Of a stretch of 64,000 bases of DNA, positions 52,330-60,916 are shown piece after piece. The position numbers and the translations under genes were made by a program. Numbering within the stretch: position 1 is the first letter of the stretch; each line of letters begins with the position of its first letter. This stretch comes from Nonomuraea guangzhouensis. Lineage in GTDB: Bacteria; Actinomycetota; Actinomycetes; Streptosporangiales; Streptosporangiaceae. The stretch is taken from positions 34,331 through 98,330 of the forward strand of contig NZ_JAHKRM010000044.1 in the NCBI RefSeq assembly GCF_019396345.1, read 5' to 3'. The notes beneath the pieces were generated by a model. It had not been told where the DNA came from and did no database searches. It was given only the letters and a program-made list of their open reading frames with translations.

Positions 52330-52827
52330 GTGTCATCTTCCCCCACCGATCTGACCACTGCCCGTCTCATCCTGCGGCCGTGGACCGACGGCGAGGTCAC
52401 CGCCGTCCTGGACGGCACCCGCCCGGCGCACTGGGCCGCGGACTTCCCCGCCGAAGGCGATCACGTCATCGCCGGCCTCTTCGCCGAGCACCCCGCCTGG
52501 CTGGGCGACTTCGGCCACCGTCAGGTCATCGAGCGCGAAAGCGGCCTGGTGGTCGGCTCGATCGGCCTGTTCTGGCCGCCCAGCGACGGCACCCTTGAGA
52601 TCGGGTACGGCATCGTGGCCTCCCGGCGAGGCCGCGGCTACGCCCCCGAGGCCACCCGGGCCATGGCGGCGTTCGCCCTCACCGCGCCGGGCGTGCACAC
52701 GGTGTACGCCAACGTGGAGCCGTCGAACCCGCCCTCGATCCGGGTCCTGGAGAAGGCCGGTTTCCAGCGGTGGACCGCTGAGGAACAGTCCATCCGGTTC
52801 CGTGTCATGACGGCGGACCTGCCCTAA
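52330..52827 (+). CDS. GNAT acetyltransferase, RimJ-like
   Basis: The 165-residue protein starts at GTG 52330 (SSSPTDLTTARLILRPWTDGE). It has TLEIGYGIVASRRGRGYAPEATRAMAAFA, with the RGRGYA acetyl-CoA loop, and VEPSNPPSIRVLEKAGFQR, the classic GNAT end. It resembles N-terminal or side-chain acetyltransferases of the RimJ/RimL type. It may be controlled by the leader ORF and hairpins directly upstream. Confidence 0.9.
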   Translation: MSSSPTDLTTARLILRPWTDGEVTAVLDGTRPAHWAADFPAEGDHVIAGLFAEHPAWLGDFGHRQVIERESGLVVGSIGLFWPPSDGTLEIGYGIVASRRGRGYAPEATRAMAAFALTAPGVHTVYANVEPSNPPSIRVLEKAGFQRWTAEEQSIRFRVMTADLP

Positions 52828-52897
52828 CGATCACATTCGCCGCGCCGAGTGCCTGAGCGGCGGCCGACGGGCTGCGGCACTCGGCGCGGCACGACCT

Positions 52898-53389
52898 CTA
52901 AGGGGCCGGCTTCTTCGCCATCACCAGCTCCCGCAGACCGTTCGGCAGTTCGTCGCCGATCTGGTCCGTGCTCTCGAACCCGTTGCGCCGGTACAGTGCG
53001 ATCGCCTTCTCGTTGAACGGCGCGACCGCCAGCTCCAAAACCTCGGCGCCCGCCTCCACGGCCCACGACTCCACGGCTCGGATCAGCCGATCGGCGACTC
53101 CGCGTCCCCGCGCCGCCGGGCCGACCCACATCGAGATCAGTTCGGCCACGCCTTCCCGCTCGCCCGGGATGCCGCTGGCCATCCCCACGGGCTTCCCGTC
53201 GAGAAGGGCGATCAGGTCCCGTGAGCCGGGGATGCTCAGGCGGGCTCGCCAGCGCTCCTCGCGGTCGCCGTCGCCCTGCCAGTCCGCGAGCGCGACCCCG
53301 AACGCGTACGGTGCCTCCGCCAGCGCGACGAGCCGGAGCTCTCGCCAAAGGGTCCAGTCATCCGCCGACAGCTCCTGCAATTCGATCAT
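52898..53389 (-). CDS. GNAT acetyltransferase
   Basis: The 163-residue protein starts at ATG 53389 (IELQELSADDWTLWRELRLVALAEAPYAFG). It has AELISMWVGPAARGRGVADRLIRAVESWA, with a G-R-G acetyl-CoA loop, and APFNEKAIALYRRNGFE. The sequence before this ATG is not conserved-looking. The substrate is unknown. It is divergent from the MHS transporter. Confidence 0.9.
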   Translation of the reverse strand: MIELQELSADDWTLWRELRLVALAEAPYAFGVALADWQGDGDREERWRARLSIPGSRDLIALLDGKPVGMASGIPGEREGVAELISMWVGPAARGRGVADRLIRAVESWAVEAGAEVLELAVAPFNEKAIALYRRNGFESTDQIGDELPNGLRELVMAKKPAP

Positions 53390-53513
53390 CCAGGCAGGTT
53401 GTCGCCCCGAATGCCCTGATCGCAACTGTATTGAGCGGTGGTTGAAGGTAATTGACACACTTCTCAACATCTATGAAGCTTGTCGTCATTCCGGACAGCC
53501 GAAAGGGCACCAG

Positions 53514-54818
53514 ATGACGGCGACGGCTCGTGACCCCCAGCACATAGACCCCGCCCGCTCCCGCAGGGCCCTGATCGCCGGTTCGATCGGCAACTTCATC
53601 GAGTGGTACGAGTTCGGCGTCTACGGCTATTTCGCCACCATCATCGCCGCCAACTTCTTCACCCCCGCAGGCGCGAGCGACGTGGAAGCGCTCGTCAAGA
53701 CCTACGCCTCGTTCGCCCTGGCGTTCTTCTTCCGGCCGCTCGGTGCCGCGCTCTTCGGCAGGCTCGGCGACCGGATCGGCCGCAAGCCCCTGCTCATCCT
53801 GGTCGTTCTGCTCATGTCTGGCGCCACGGCACTGATCGGGGTGCTCCCGACGTACGCCACTCTCGGCGCGGCGGCTCCGTGGCTGCTGACGCTCGTCCGG
53901 ATCGTGCAGGGGCTGTCGGCCGGAGGGGAGTTCGGCGGGGCGGTTTCGGTCATGACGGAGTTCGCGCCGCGTGGCAGGCGCGGGCTGTACGGATCGTGGC
54001 AGTCGTTCACCGTGGCGCTGGGGCTGCTCGGGGGAGCGGGCGCGGCGGCCGTGCTCGCGACCGCGCTGCCGCAGCAGGACCTGGCGGACTGGGGATGGCG
54101 GGTGCCGTTCCTGCTGGCCCTCCCGCTCGGCCTCGCGGCGCTCTGGCTGCGACTGCGGCTGGAGGAGACGCCGTCGTTCCAGCGGGTGAGTACGGCGGGG
54201 CCGCTCACGAAGCCGAGCGCCGGTGAGGTGACCAAGGCGATCGTGCTCGGCATCGGGCGGCTCATGGGCTGGTCGGCCGCCGGCTACACCTTCCTGGTCG
54301 TCATGCCCTCCTACCTCCAGACCACGCTGAACGCCACCTTCCAGCAGGCGTTGATCGCCACGGTGCTGGCCAACCTGGGGTTCGCGCTGGCGATCATCCC
54401 GGCGGGCGCGCTGAGCGACCGGATCGGCAGGCGGCCGGTCATGCTGGCGGGCGCGATCTCGGTCGTCGTGCTCGCCTTCCCCCTGCTGAACCTGCTCCAG
54501 GACCCCGGCGCCCCGAGCTGGGCCAAGGGACTGGCGGTGCTGGTGGCCGGGGTCGCGGTCGGTCTGATGGCGGGGCCGGGGCCGGCGATGCTGGCGGAGA
54601 TGTTCCCGACCACGGTCCGCTACACGGGCCTGGGGCTGGCGTACTCGCTGTCGAACGCGGTGTTCTCCGGGTCGGCGGGGCTGATCATCACCGAGCTGAT
54701 CAAGACGACCAAGGACGCCGACATCCCCGCCTACTACGTGGTGGCGGCCTGCGTCGTCAGCGCCGTGGCGCTGCTGAGCCTGCGGGGCGACGACCACCGT
54801 ACGGACCTGCGCGCCTGA
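53514..54818 (+). CDS. MHS-family MFS transporter (metabolite:H+ symporter)
   Basis: The 434-residue protein has 12 predicted transmembrane helices and MHS hallmarks: IGNFIEWYEFGVYGYFATIIAANFF, FFFRPLGAALFGRLGDRIGRKPLL, RIVQGLSAGGEFGGAVSVMTEFAPRGRRG and RIGRRPVML. Relatives include ShiA, ProP and KgtP, importing organic acids or osmolytes with protons. ATG 53514 starts at MTATARDPQHIDPARSRRALIAG. The substrate is not deducible. Confidence 0.93.
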   Translation: MTATARDPQHIDPARSRRALIAGSIGNFIEWYEFGVYGYFATIIAANFFTPAGASDVEALVKTYASFALAFFFRPLGAALFGRLGDRIGRKPLLILVVLLMSGATALIGVLPTYATLGAAAPWLLTLVRIVQGLSAGGEFGGAVSVMTEFAPRGRRGLYGSWQSFTVALGLLGGAGAAAVLATALPQQDLADWGWRVPFLLALPLGLAALWLRLRLEETPSFQRVSTAGPLTKPSAGEVTKAIVLGIGRLMGWSAAGYTFLVVMPSYLQTTLNATFQQALIATVLANLGFALAIIPAGALSDRIGRRPVMLAGAISVVVLAFPLLNLLQDPGAPSWAKGLAVLVAGVAVGLMAGPGPAMLAEMFPTTVRYTGLGLAYSLSNAVFSGSAGLIITELIKTTKDADIPAYYVVAACVVSAVALLSLRGDDHRTDLRA

Positions 54819-54827
54819 GGCGGGGTG

Positions 54828-55247
54828 TCATGCCGGTAGCGCGTCCCAGGCCGTCAGCGCCTCCAGCAGGCCGTCCGTGAGCGCGAGCCGTACCAGGTCG
54901 TCCCGGGAACACCAGCGGGCGTCCGCGGCGTCGTCGCCCGCGGTGAGCGTGCCGGCCGTGACGGTGGCGCGGTAGTCGCGGATCTCGTACGTCACGCCGT
55001 CCGGCCCGGGGCGGTCCACGGTGCCCACGAGGGGGCCGACCGTGACGAGCAGGCCGGTCTCCTCCAGGACCTCGCGTCGCAGGGCGGCGGCATCGGTCTC
55101 GGCGGGCTCCACCCGGCCGCCCGGGATCGACCACCGGCCCGCGCCCGGCGGGTGACCGCGTTTGATCAGCAGGAGCCGGTCAGAGGCGTCGACGATGATC
55201 GCGCCCACGCAATTTACGCGCACATGGTCAAGATTACGACCAGACAC
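54828..55247 (-). CDS. Nudix hydrolase
   Basis: The 139-residue protein has a complete Nudix box GGRVEPAETDAAALRREVLEETGLL (about 43-67) after RWSIP. It cleaves nucleoside diphosphates linked to other groups; MutT-like or nucleotide-sugar substrates are possible. The start is GTG 55247. The upstream RVNCVGAIIVDASDRLLLIKRG strand is typical. Confidence 0.9.
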   Translation of the reverse strand: MSGRNLDHVRVNCVGAIIVDASDRLLLIKRGHPPGAGRWSIPGGRVEPAETDAAALRREVLEETGLLVTVGPLVGTVDRPGPDGVTYEIRDYRATVTAGTLTAGDDAADARWCSRDDLVRLALTDGLLEALTAWDALPA

Positions 55248-55296
55248 CGGATGCGGCCTTGACGCGGCGGTACCCGAGGACGCAGCGTGAGTAGCT

Positions 55297-55923
55297 GTGA
55301 AAGGGGTTCCAACCTGCCCACGGTGTTTTGGCTCGCTTCACGGGCCGAGTGCCTGGTCGAGCGCGTGGCGATGCGATGCCCACGGTGATGTCCTGCCCTA
55401 CCAGCCGCCCTGGCCGCCGTCCGCCAGAGCGGTCGAGGTGATGCGGAAGAGCTCGATGGTGCCCGTGTGGCTGCCATGGCCGTTGCCGCCCGGCTGGCTC
55501 GTCACCGGCTTCGCGGAAGCGGGCGACGAGCGTACCGGGGGCCGGGCCAGCGTGGTCGCGCTCTGCGGGCCTTCGCTGACCCAGGGGCCCGCCGACCTGC
55601 TGGTCATCGCCGAGGAGCCCGGCGTCGGGCTGGGCGCCGCGTTCGCCGGACTGGGCGGCCCCGATCCCGGGGAGGGGTTCGACTCCGGGCCGCCGAACGC
55701 GAAGATCGAGGTGCTCGGGCACCCGACGGCGCTGTGGTGCGTGAGCGCGGCAGCCGACCGGGCCGTCTACGCCGGCGAGGCGAGGGGCAACTGGCTGTGG
55801 ACGATCGCCTGGCCCGCCGAGGCCGGAGCCCTCATCGGGCTCGCCGAGCTGAGCCTCCACGACCTGCGCGATCTCGAGCTCGACCTGCCTTTCGGCGCCT
55901 TCTCGCCGAGGCTGGGGCACTAG
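55297..55923 (+). CDS. DUF6758-type conserved protein with zinc-ribbon start
   Basis: The 208-residue protein begins GVPTCPRCFGSLHGPSAWSSAWRCDAHG, a CxxC...C pattern suggesting a zinc ribbon. PVWLPWPLPPGWLVTGFAEAGDE and DLLVIAEEPGVGLGA follow; these are hallmarks of an actinobacteria-specific family. No function is established. The start is GTG 55297. Confidence 0.82.
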   Translation: MKGVPTCPRCFGSLHGPSAWSSAWRCDAHGDVLPYQPPWPPSARAVEVMRKSSMVPVWLPWPLPPGWLVTGFAEAGDERTGGRASVVALCGPSLTQGPADLLVIAEEPGVGLGAAFAGLGGPDPGEGFDSGPPNAKIEVLGHPTALWCVSAAADRAVYAGEARGNWLWTIAWPAEAGALIGLAELSLHDLRDLELDLPFGAFSPRLGH

Positions 55924-55987
55924 GCACTCGACGAGTCACCGCCAACGCGATTCGCGTCGTCACTCAGACGGACTAGAGTTCGGAGAC

Positions 55988-56698
55988 GTGACAGCGCGTA
56001 TCGAGCGAGTGGTGAGCGAGGGTGTCGTCGACGTCGACGGCACCGAGCACAAGGTCGAGAACAACATCTGGATCGTCGGCGACGACGAAGAGGTGATTGT
56101 GATCGACCCGGCGCGTGACGCCGACAAGATCCTGGAGAAGGTCGGCGAGCGAGAGGTGCTCGCCGTGATCTGCACCCACGGTCTGCCCGACCATGTCGGC
56201 GCCGCCATCGAGGTGGCCAGCAGGGACGAGGCGGTGATCGCCCTCCACCCCAAGGACAAGCCGCTCTGGCGGGAGACCTGGACCGAGACCTGGCCCGACA
56301 TCGACATGGAGGACGACGGCATCTTCGCCGTCGCCGACGTGCGCCTCGATGTCATGGAGACGCCCGGCGTCACGCCCGGCGGGATCTCGCTCTACTGCGA
56401 GGGGCTCGGGGTGGTGTTCACCGGCGAGACGCTGCAGGCCGACGGGCCCGGCAAGATCGGTGGCGAATACCCCGACCTCAACTACCAGCTCAACGCGATC
56501 GGCGCGCGGCTGTTCACGCTGCCCGCCGAGACGCGGGTGCTGGCCGCCCACGGCGACGAGGTGACGGTCGGCGACCTGGAGCCGCACTTCGGCGACTGGC
56601 AGCTCAGCGAGTCGTCCGACACGGACGAGGGCCCGCTCACCGACGGCACCAAGGCCGCCGGGATCAGGCTCGATCCGGGTGATGGCCGGGGTGTATGA
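55988..56698 (+). CDS. MBL-fold protein with substituted metal ligands
   Basis: The 236-residue protein follows the glyoxalase II-like MBL pattern found beside mycothiol enzymes (VENNIWIVGDDEEVIVIDPARDADKIL), but the metal site is altered. THGLPDH replaces THxHxDH, PGVTPG replaces PGHTPG, and TGETL replaces TGDTL, while AAHGD retains the last His. Loss of two His and the bridging Asp predicts weak or no hydrolase activity, or a different metal. The start is GTG 55988. It overlaps the RecB-like gene. Confidence 0.85.
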   Translation: MTARIERVVSEGVVDVDGTEHKVENNIWIVGDDEEVIVIDPARDADKILEKVGEREVLAVICTHGLPDHVGAAIEVASRDEAVIALHPKDKPLWRETWTETWPDIDMEDDGIFAVADVRLDVMETPGVTPGGISLYCEGLGVVFTGETLQADGPGKIGGEYPDLNYQLNAIGARLFTLPAETRVLAAHGDEVTVGDLEPHFGDWQLSESSDTDEGPLTDGTKAAGIRLDPGDGRGV

Positions 56699-57716
56699 CC
56701 AGCTGCCGCTGGAAGGGATGCCGCGACGGCTCTATTCGTGCACGCCGTCGCGGCTGAACGCCTGGCTCGACTGCCGCCGCCGCTACCGGTTCACCTACCT
56801 GGATCGGCCGCAGCCGTCCAAGGGGCCGGGGTGGGCGCACAACAGCGTCGGGGCCAGCGTGCACAACGCGCTGGCGGCCTGGTGGCGTGAGCCGTACGAG
56901 CGGCGGACGCCGCTGACGGCGGCCATCCTGCTGACCAACGGGTGGATCACCGAGGGGTTCAGGGACGCGGACCAGTCGGCGCAGTGGCTCGGGCGCGCCC
57001 GCGACCTCGTGTCCGGATATGTCGGCACACTGGATCCGTCGGATGATCCGGTCGGCGTCGAACGTACGGTGGCCACCCGCACCAAGATCATCGCTGTGTC
57101 CGGCCGGATCGACCGGCTCGACCGGCGGGGTGACGAGCTGGTGGTGGTCGACTACAAGACCGGGCGGCGGCCTCTCAGCCAGGACGACGCGCGGTCCTCG
57201 CTCGCCTTGGCCATTTACGCGATCGCGGCCTCCAGGATGCTGCGCACGCCGTGCCACTCGGTCGAGCTGCACCACCTGCCGACCGGCGAGATCATCGAAT
57301 GGCGCCACACCGAGGAGTCCCTCGCGCGCCACCTGGGACGCGCGGAGGAGGTCGGGGTCGAGGCCGCCACCGCCGACGAACGCTACCGCGAGGTGATGGG
57401 CGCGCCGGGCCCCGTACGCGCCCGCTCCTCCGGCGCGGCGAGCGGCCGGACATCATCCGGTACGACCTCTGCCCCGGCCTCCACTGCGGCCGGAAACAGC
57501 GGCGCCGGCACGGCCGGAAACGGCGGCCCGGGCGCGACCGGTGGCTCTGTTGGGGAGCGCCCGCAAGTTGGGCCCCCGGCCATGTCGGCTGAGCTGGACG
57601 CGGTGTTCGCCCCCAACCCCGGCCCGATCTGCGGTTGGTGCGACTTCCGGCGTCACTGCCCCGAGGGCCAGGCCGCCGCCCCCGAGCGCCGCCCCTGGGA
57701 CGGCCTGGCCGAATAA
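56679..57716 (+). CDS. RecB-family PD-(D/E)XK exonuclease with Fe-S cysteines
   Basis: The 345-residue protein has STPSRLNAWLDCRRRYRFTYLD-like N-terminal motif SRLNAWLDCRRRYRF, VSGRIDRLDRRGDELVVVDYKTG (nuclease Asp and DYKTG), and a C-terminal CGWCDFRRHC. The early Cys plus these three would bind a 4Fe-4S cluster, as in AddB/Cas4-like nucleases. A Gly/Ser/Ala-rich linker (about 248-295) is inserted before the cluster. GTG 56679 or ATG 56682 may start; both overlap the MBL gene. Confidence 0.88.
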   Translation: MMAGVYDQLPLEGMPRRLYSCTPSRLNAWLDCRRRYRFTYLDRPQPSKGPGWAHNSVGASVHNALAAWWREPYERRTPLTAAILLTNGWITEGFRDADQSAQWLGRARDLVSGYVGTLDPSDDPVGVERTVATRTKIIAVSGRIDRLDRRGDELVVVDYKTGRRPLSQDDARSSLALAIYAIAASRMLRTPCHSVELHHLPTGEIIEWRHTEESLARHLGRAEEVGVEAATADERYREVMGAPGPVRARSSGAASGRTSSGTTSAPASTAAGNSGAGTAGNGGPGATGGSVGERPQVGPPAMSAELDAVFAPNPGPICGWCDFRRHCPEGQAAAPERRPWDGLAE

Positions 57717-57769
57717 CGACGGCAACCCGGCCATCACCATGGTTGGACTTATCCGGTTATGGTCGGGTT

Positions 57770-58936
57770 GTGGGTCGGGTGGGACGTTTGCCGGTGGCTG
57801 TGGCGCTCGGCGCGTTGTTCAACCCGCTGAACTCGTCCATGATCGCCATCGCCCTGGCCCGCATCGAGACCGAGTTCCGCGTAGGCGTGGTCGCCGTCAC
57901 CTGGCTGGCCGCGGGTTTCTACCTGACCGCCGTCGCCGTGCCGCCGGTGATGGGCGCGCTGGCCGACAGGTTCGGTCCCCGGCGGGTGTTCTGCGCCGGG
58001 CTGGTCATGGTGGGACTGACCGGTGCCCTCGCCGCCGTGGCCCCCTCCTATCCCGTCCTGGTGGCGGCCCGGCTGCTGCAGGCGTTCGGGAGTTGCGCGA
58101 CGCTCCCGGCCGGGATGGCGATCATCACGGCGACGGCGGAGAAGGGGCGGCCGCCGCCCCGCGTCATCGCGATGATCTCGATGGTGCTCACGGCCAGCGC
58201 CGCCGCGGGGCCGGTGCTGGCGGGGTTCCTGGTCAGCCTGTGGGGCTGGCGGGCCATCTTCCTGGTCAACGTGCCACTCGCGGCGGTGGCGCTCGTACCG
58301 GCGTTGCGCTGGCTGCCCAAGGTGGCTCCCGTTCGGCGGCGGCAGGCGTGGCTGCCCAGGCCGCGGCCCGCGCTGCTGGCCACGTACGGGGTGTTCGCGC
58401 TGGTCAATGTGGTGTTCTATCTGGCGTTCATCATGGTGCCGCTCTGGGCGCAGCGCTCGGGCGGGCTGCCGCCGCATCTCGCGGGGCTGCTGGTGCTGCC
58501 CATGGCCGTGTCGGCGATCGTCATGACGCCCGTGGCGGTGGCGCTGGCCTCGAAGGCGGGGATGCGGGCCGTGCTGCTGGCGAGCGCGACGCTGCTCCTG
58601 GCCGGGTCGTGCGCGATGTTCTGGGCCGGGCCCATCGGCCTGGTGCTGGTGACCACGTCGCTGATCGGCCTGGCGTCCGCGTTCAGCCAGTTCGGCCTGA
58701 ACTCGCTGGTGTTCGTGCACGCCGACCGGAACGAGACCGGCATGGCCGTGGGCCTCTTCCAGGCGTCGCGGTACATCGGAGCCGCTACGGCCGCCTCGAT
58801 CACCGGCGTGCTGTTCGACCCCGCGGGCATGGGCCCCAGCGGCTGGGTCATGGTCACGGCCTCGACGCTCATCCTGCTCGCGGGATTTATCATCCCCGTC
58901 GAGACATCGGATGAAGAATCCCGCCAAAACCAATAA
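57770..58936 (+). CDS. MFS transporter (drug/metabolite efflux type)
   Basis: The 388-residue protein has about 11-12 helices. Features are ALGALFNPLNSSMIAIALARIETEF (helix 1, DHA2-like), GALADRFGPRRVF (motif A), RLLQAFGSCATLPAGMAII and SLWGWRAIFLVNVPLA, typical of DHA2 exporters with a shortened C-terminal half. GTG 57770 has a poor ribosome site; GTG 57779 is also possible. It lies just before the pqq operon but has no evident link to it. Confidence 0.87.
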   Translation: MGRVGRLPVAVALGALFNPLNSSMIAIALARIETEFRVGVVAVTWLAAGFYLTAVAVPPVMGALADRFGPRRVFCAGLVMVGLTGALAAVAPSYPVLVAARLLQAFGSCATLPAGMAIITATAEKGRPPPRVIAMISMVLTASAAAGPVLAGFLVSLWGWRAIFLVNVPLAAVALVPALRWLPKVAPVRRRQAWLPRPRPALLATYGVFALVNVVFYLAFIMVPLWAQRSGGLPPHLAGLLVLPMAVSAIVMTPVAVALASKAGMRAVLLASATLLLAGSCAMFWAGPIGLVLVTTSLIGLASAFSQFGLNSLVFVHADRNETGMAVGLFQASRYIGAATAASITGVLFDPAGMGPSGWVMVTASTLILLAGFIIPVETSDEESRQNQ

Positions 58937-58984
58937 AAACCGGCTATAGGGCCAAATTAACCGGCATAGCTCCGACCTACGCCA

Positions 58985-59014
58985 TTGACGGAAAGCATCC
59001 TGGGCGGTCATATC
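58985..59014 (+). promoter_or_regulatory. Candidate promoter of the pqq operon
   Basis: TTGACG (58985-58990), 18 nt, CATATC (59009-59014). A GGGGG-TAA-CCCCC dyad (59015-59027) covers the likely start point and AGGCAGG precedes the pqqA ATG. Confidence 0.5.
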
Positions 59015-59046
59015 GGGGGTAACCCCCTACTGAAAGGCAGGTGCGC

Positions 59047-59199
59047 ATGTCCCAGCCGAAGGAACAGGGCAAGCAACCACCCAGGATCCACGCGAAGAAG
59101 GTCAGGGCCCGCGGCGAGGAGACGACCTGGCACAAGCCCGACTACCAGGTGGTCGAGGCGTCGATGGAGATGACCGCGTACTTCCTGGCCACCAGGTAA
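59047..59199 (+). CDS. pqqA: PQQ precursor peptide PqqA
   Basis: The 50-residue peptide ends TTWHKPDYQVVEASMEMTAY followed by FLATR. It contains the diagnostic W-KP...E-x3-Y arrangement: in EMTAY, the Glu and Tyr are cross-linked to become the PQQ backbone. An unusually long basic, Gln/Lys-rich leader of about 25 residues precedes the core, compared with about 22-24 residues for whole proteobacterial PqqA. It lies 12 nt before pqqB. Confidence 0.93.
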   Translation: MSQPKEQGKQPPRIHAKKVRARGEETTWHKPDYQVVEASMEMTAYFLATR

Positions 59200-59211
59200 C
59201 CGGACACCGCC

Positions 59212-60012
59212 ATGCGACTGCAGGTGCTCGGCACCGCGGCCGGTGGCGGCGTGCCCCAGTGGAACTGCGCGTGCCCTGGCTGCTCCGGGGCACGCGCTCA
59301 TCCGGGCCGCCGCAGGCGCCACGCCAGCCTGGCCGTACAACAGGACGACGGGTGTTACGTCGTCAACGCCACGCCCGACATCGCCGACCAGATCGAGGCG
59401 TGCGCGTGGCTGCGGCCGGGGCCGGGGCCGCGTGAGTCGCCGCTGAAGGGCGTCATCCTCACCGACGCCGAGCTCGACCACACGATCGGCCTGCTCAGGC
59501 TCAGGGAGGCGGACGAGCTGGAGGTCCGCTGCACCCCGGTGGTACGGCAGGCGCTGCGGCCCTTCGCCGACATCCTCCGCCCCTACCTGCGGCTCTCCTG
59601 GGCCGACGCCGACCTCATCCCGATCTCGGCCAAGCGCCCCCGGTACGCCGGCTCCCCGGAGGCCCCGGACTGGGTGTCCGCCCTGCGCCTCATGGGCGGA
59701 GCGGTGGTCTACGCCCCCGCCATGGGCGTGTGGCCCGACGAGCTGGACGAAGCCGAATGCGTCATCATCGACGGCACGTTCTGGGACGACGAGGAGCCCC
59801 GCCGTACCGGGATCTCGGAGAAGACCGCCACCCAGATGGGCCACCTGCCGATCGAGGCGACCATGGAGCGCCTCTCCCGGCTGCCGGGCCGCCGCCTGTA
59901 CACCCACCTCAACAACACCAACCCCCTCGTGGACCCGGCGGCCGAGCAGCACAAGGTGCTCGCCGAGCTGGGGATCGAGGTGGCCGCCGATGGGATGGTG
60001 ATCGACCTGTGA
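59212..60012 (+). CDS. pqqB: PQQ biosynthesis protein PqqB
   Basis: The 266-residue MBL-fold protein begins LQVLGTAAGGGVPQWNCACPGC, the PqqB hallmark with CxxC. ILTDAELDHTIGLLRLRE, IDGTFWDDEE and MGHLPIEAT also match; the family hydroxylates the cross-linked intermediate. It is shorter than typical PqqB (about 300). Its stop overlaps pqqC (GTGA). Confidence 0.94.
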   Translation: MRLQVLGTAAGGGVPQWNCACPGCSGARAHPGRRRRHASLAVQQDDGCYVVNATPDIADQIEACAWLRPGPGPRESPLKGVILTDAELDHTIGLLRLREADELEVRCTPVVRQALRPFADILRPYLRLSWADADLIPISAKRPRYAGSPEAPDWVSALRLMGGAVVYAPAMGVWPDELDEAECVIIDGTFWDDEEPRRTGISEKTATQMGHLPIEATMERLSRLPGRRLYTHLNNTNPLVDPAAEQHKVLAELGIEVAADGMVIDL

Positions 60013-60677
60013 ACGGCTTCGAGGCCGAGCTGCGTGCCGTACCGGAGAAGCGTTACCACCACCTGCACCCCTTCAACCAGCGCATGCACGCGGGCGAGCT
60101 GACCCGTGACGAGCTGCGGGGCTGGATACTCAACCGCTTCCACTACCAGCGGCACATCCCGATCAAGGACGCGTTCATCCTCGGCAAGCTGGAGACGCCC
60201 GAGCTGCGCAGGACGTGGCTGCGCCGGATCCAGGACCACGACGGCACCGCGCCGGGGGAGGGCGGCATCGAGCGGTGGCTGCGTCTCGGCGAGGCGGCGG
60301 GGCTGGAGCGGGACCTGTTGCTGTCGGGCGAGGGCGTGCTGCCGGGGGTGCGGCTGGCCGTCGACGGTTACGTGAATCTGTGCCGCAACGGCTCCGTGCT
60401 CGAAGCCGTGGCCGCCTCGTTGACGGAATTGTTCGCACCGGACCTGATGCGCACCAGGATCGCCGCCTTCGAGCGGCACTATCCGTGGATCGACCCCGAG
60501 GGGCTGCGTTACTTCCGCGTACGCGTCTCTCAGGGCCGCCAGGACAGCGGCGAAGCCCTCGCCCTGGTCCAGGAGTGGGCACGGACCCGTACAGACCAGG
60601 AGAAGGCCCTCACGGCCCTCGGCTACAAGTGCGACGTGCTGTGGGCGCTGCTCGACGCGGTGGACGGGGCTTACTGA
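60009..60677 (+). CDS. pqqC: PQQ synthase PqqC
   Basis: The 222-residue cofactor-free oxidase performs the final ring closure and eight-electron oxidation to PQQ. HPFNQRMHAGELTRDELRGWILNRFHYQRHIPIKDAFIL contains the family His/Arg/Tyr active-site set; QDHDG and YFRVRVSQGRQDSGEAL also match. GTG 60009 overlaps pqqB; TGATG couples it to pqqD. Confidence 0.94.
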   Translation: MNGFEAELRAVPEKRYHHLHPFNQRMHAGELTRDELRGWILNRFHYQRHIPIKDAFILGKLETPELRRTWLRRIQDHDGTAPGEGGIERWLRLGEAAGLERDLLLSGEGVLPGVRLAVDGYVNLCRNGSVLEAVAASLTELFAPDLMRTRIAAFERHYPWIDPEGLRYFRVRVSQGRQDSGEALALVQEWARTRTDQEKALTALGYKCDVLWALLDAVDGAY

Positions 60678-60916
60678 TGACCTGGCGCCCCGCACTGTCC
60701 CGCGCGGCCATGCTCCGCCACGATCCGGTACGGCAGGCCGACCTGCTGATCGTGCCCGAGCGGATCGTCGTGCTGAACGAGGAGGCGGCGGCCATCGTCG
60801 GCCTCTGCGACGGCGAACGGACCGTGGCCGACATCGTCGCGGAGCTCCCCGAGGGCGTGGAGGCGGATGTGGTGGAGTTCCTCGACCGGGTGCGCGCGGA
60901 GGGGTGGCTGCGGTGA
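60677..60916 (+). CDS. pqqD: PqqA-binding chaperone PqqD
   Basis: The 79-residue winged-helix RiPP recognition element carries LIVPERIVVLNEEAAAIVGLCDGERTVADIVAEL, which binds PqqA and presents it to PqqE. ATG overlaps the pqqC TGA; its own TGA overlaps the pqqE GTG. It is a separate gene, not fused to PqqC or PqqE. Confidence 0.93.
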   Translation: MTWRPALSRAAMLRHDPVRQADLLIVPERIVVLNEEAAAIVGLCDGERTVADIVAELPEGVEADVVEFLDRVRAEGWLR

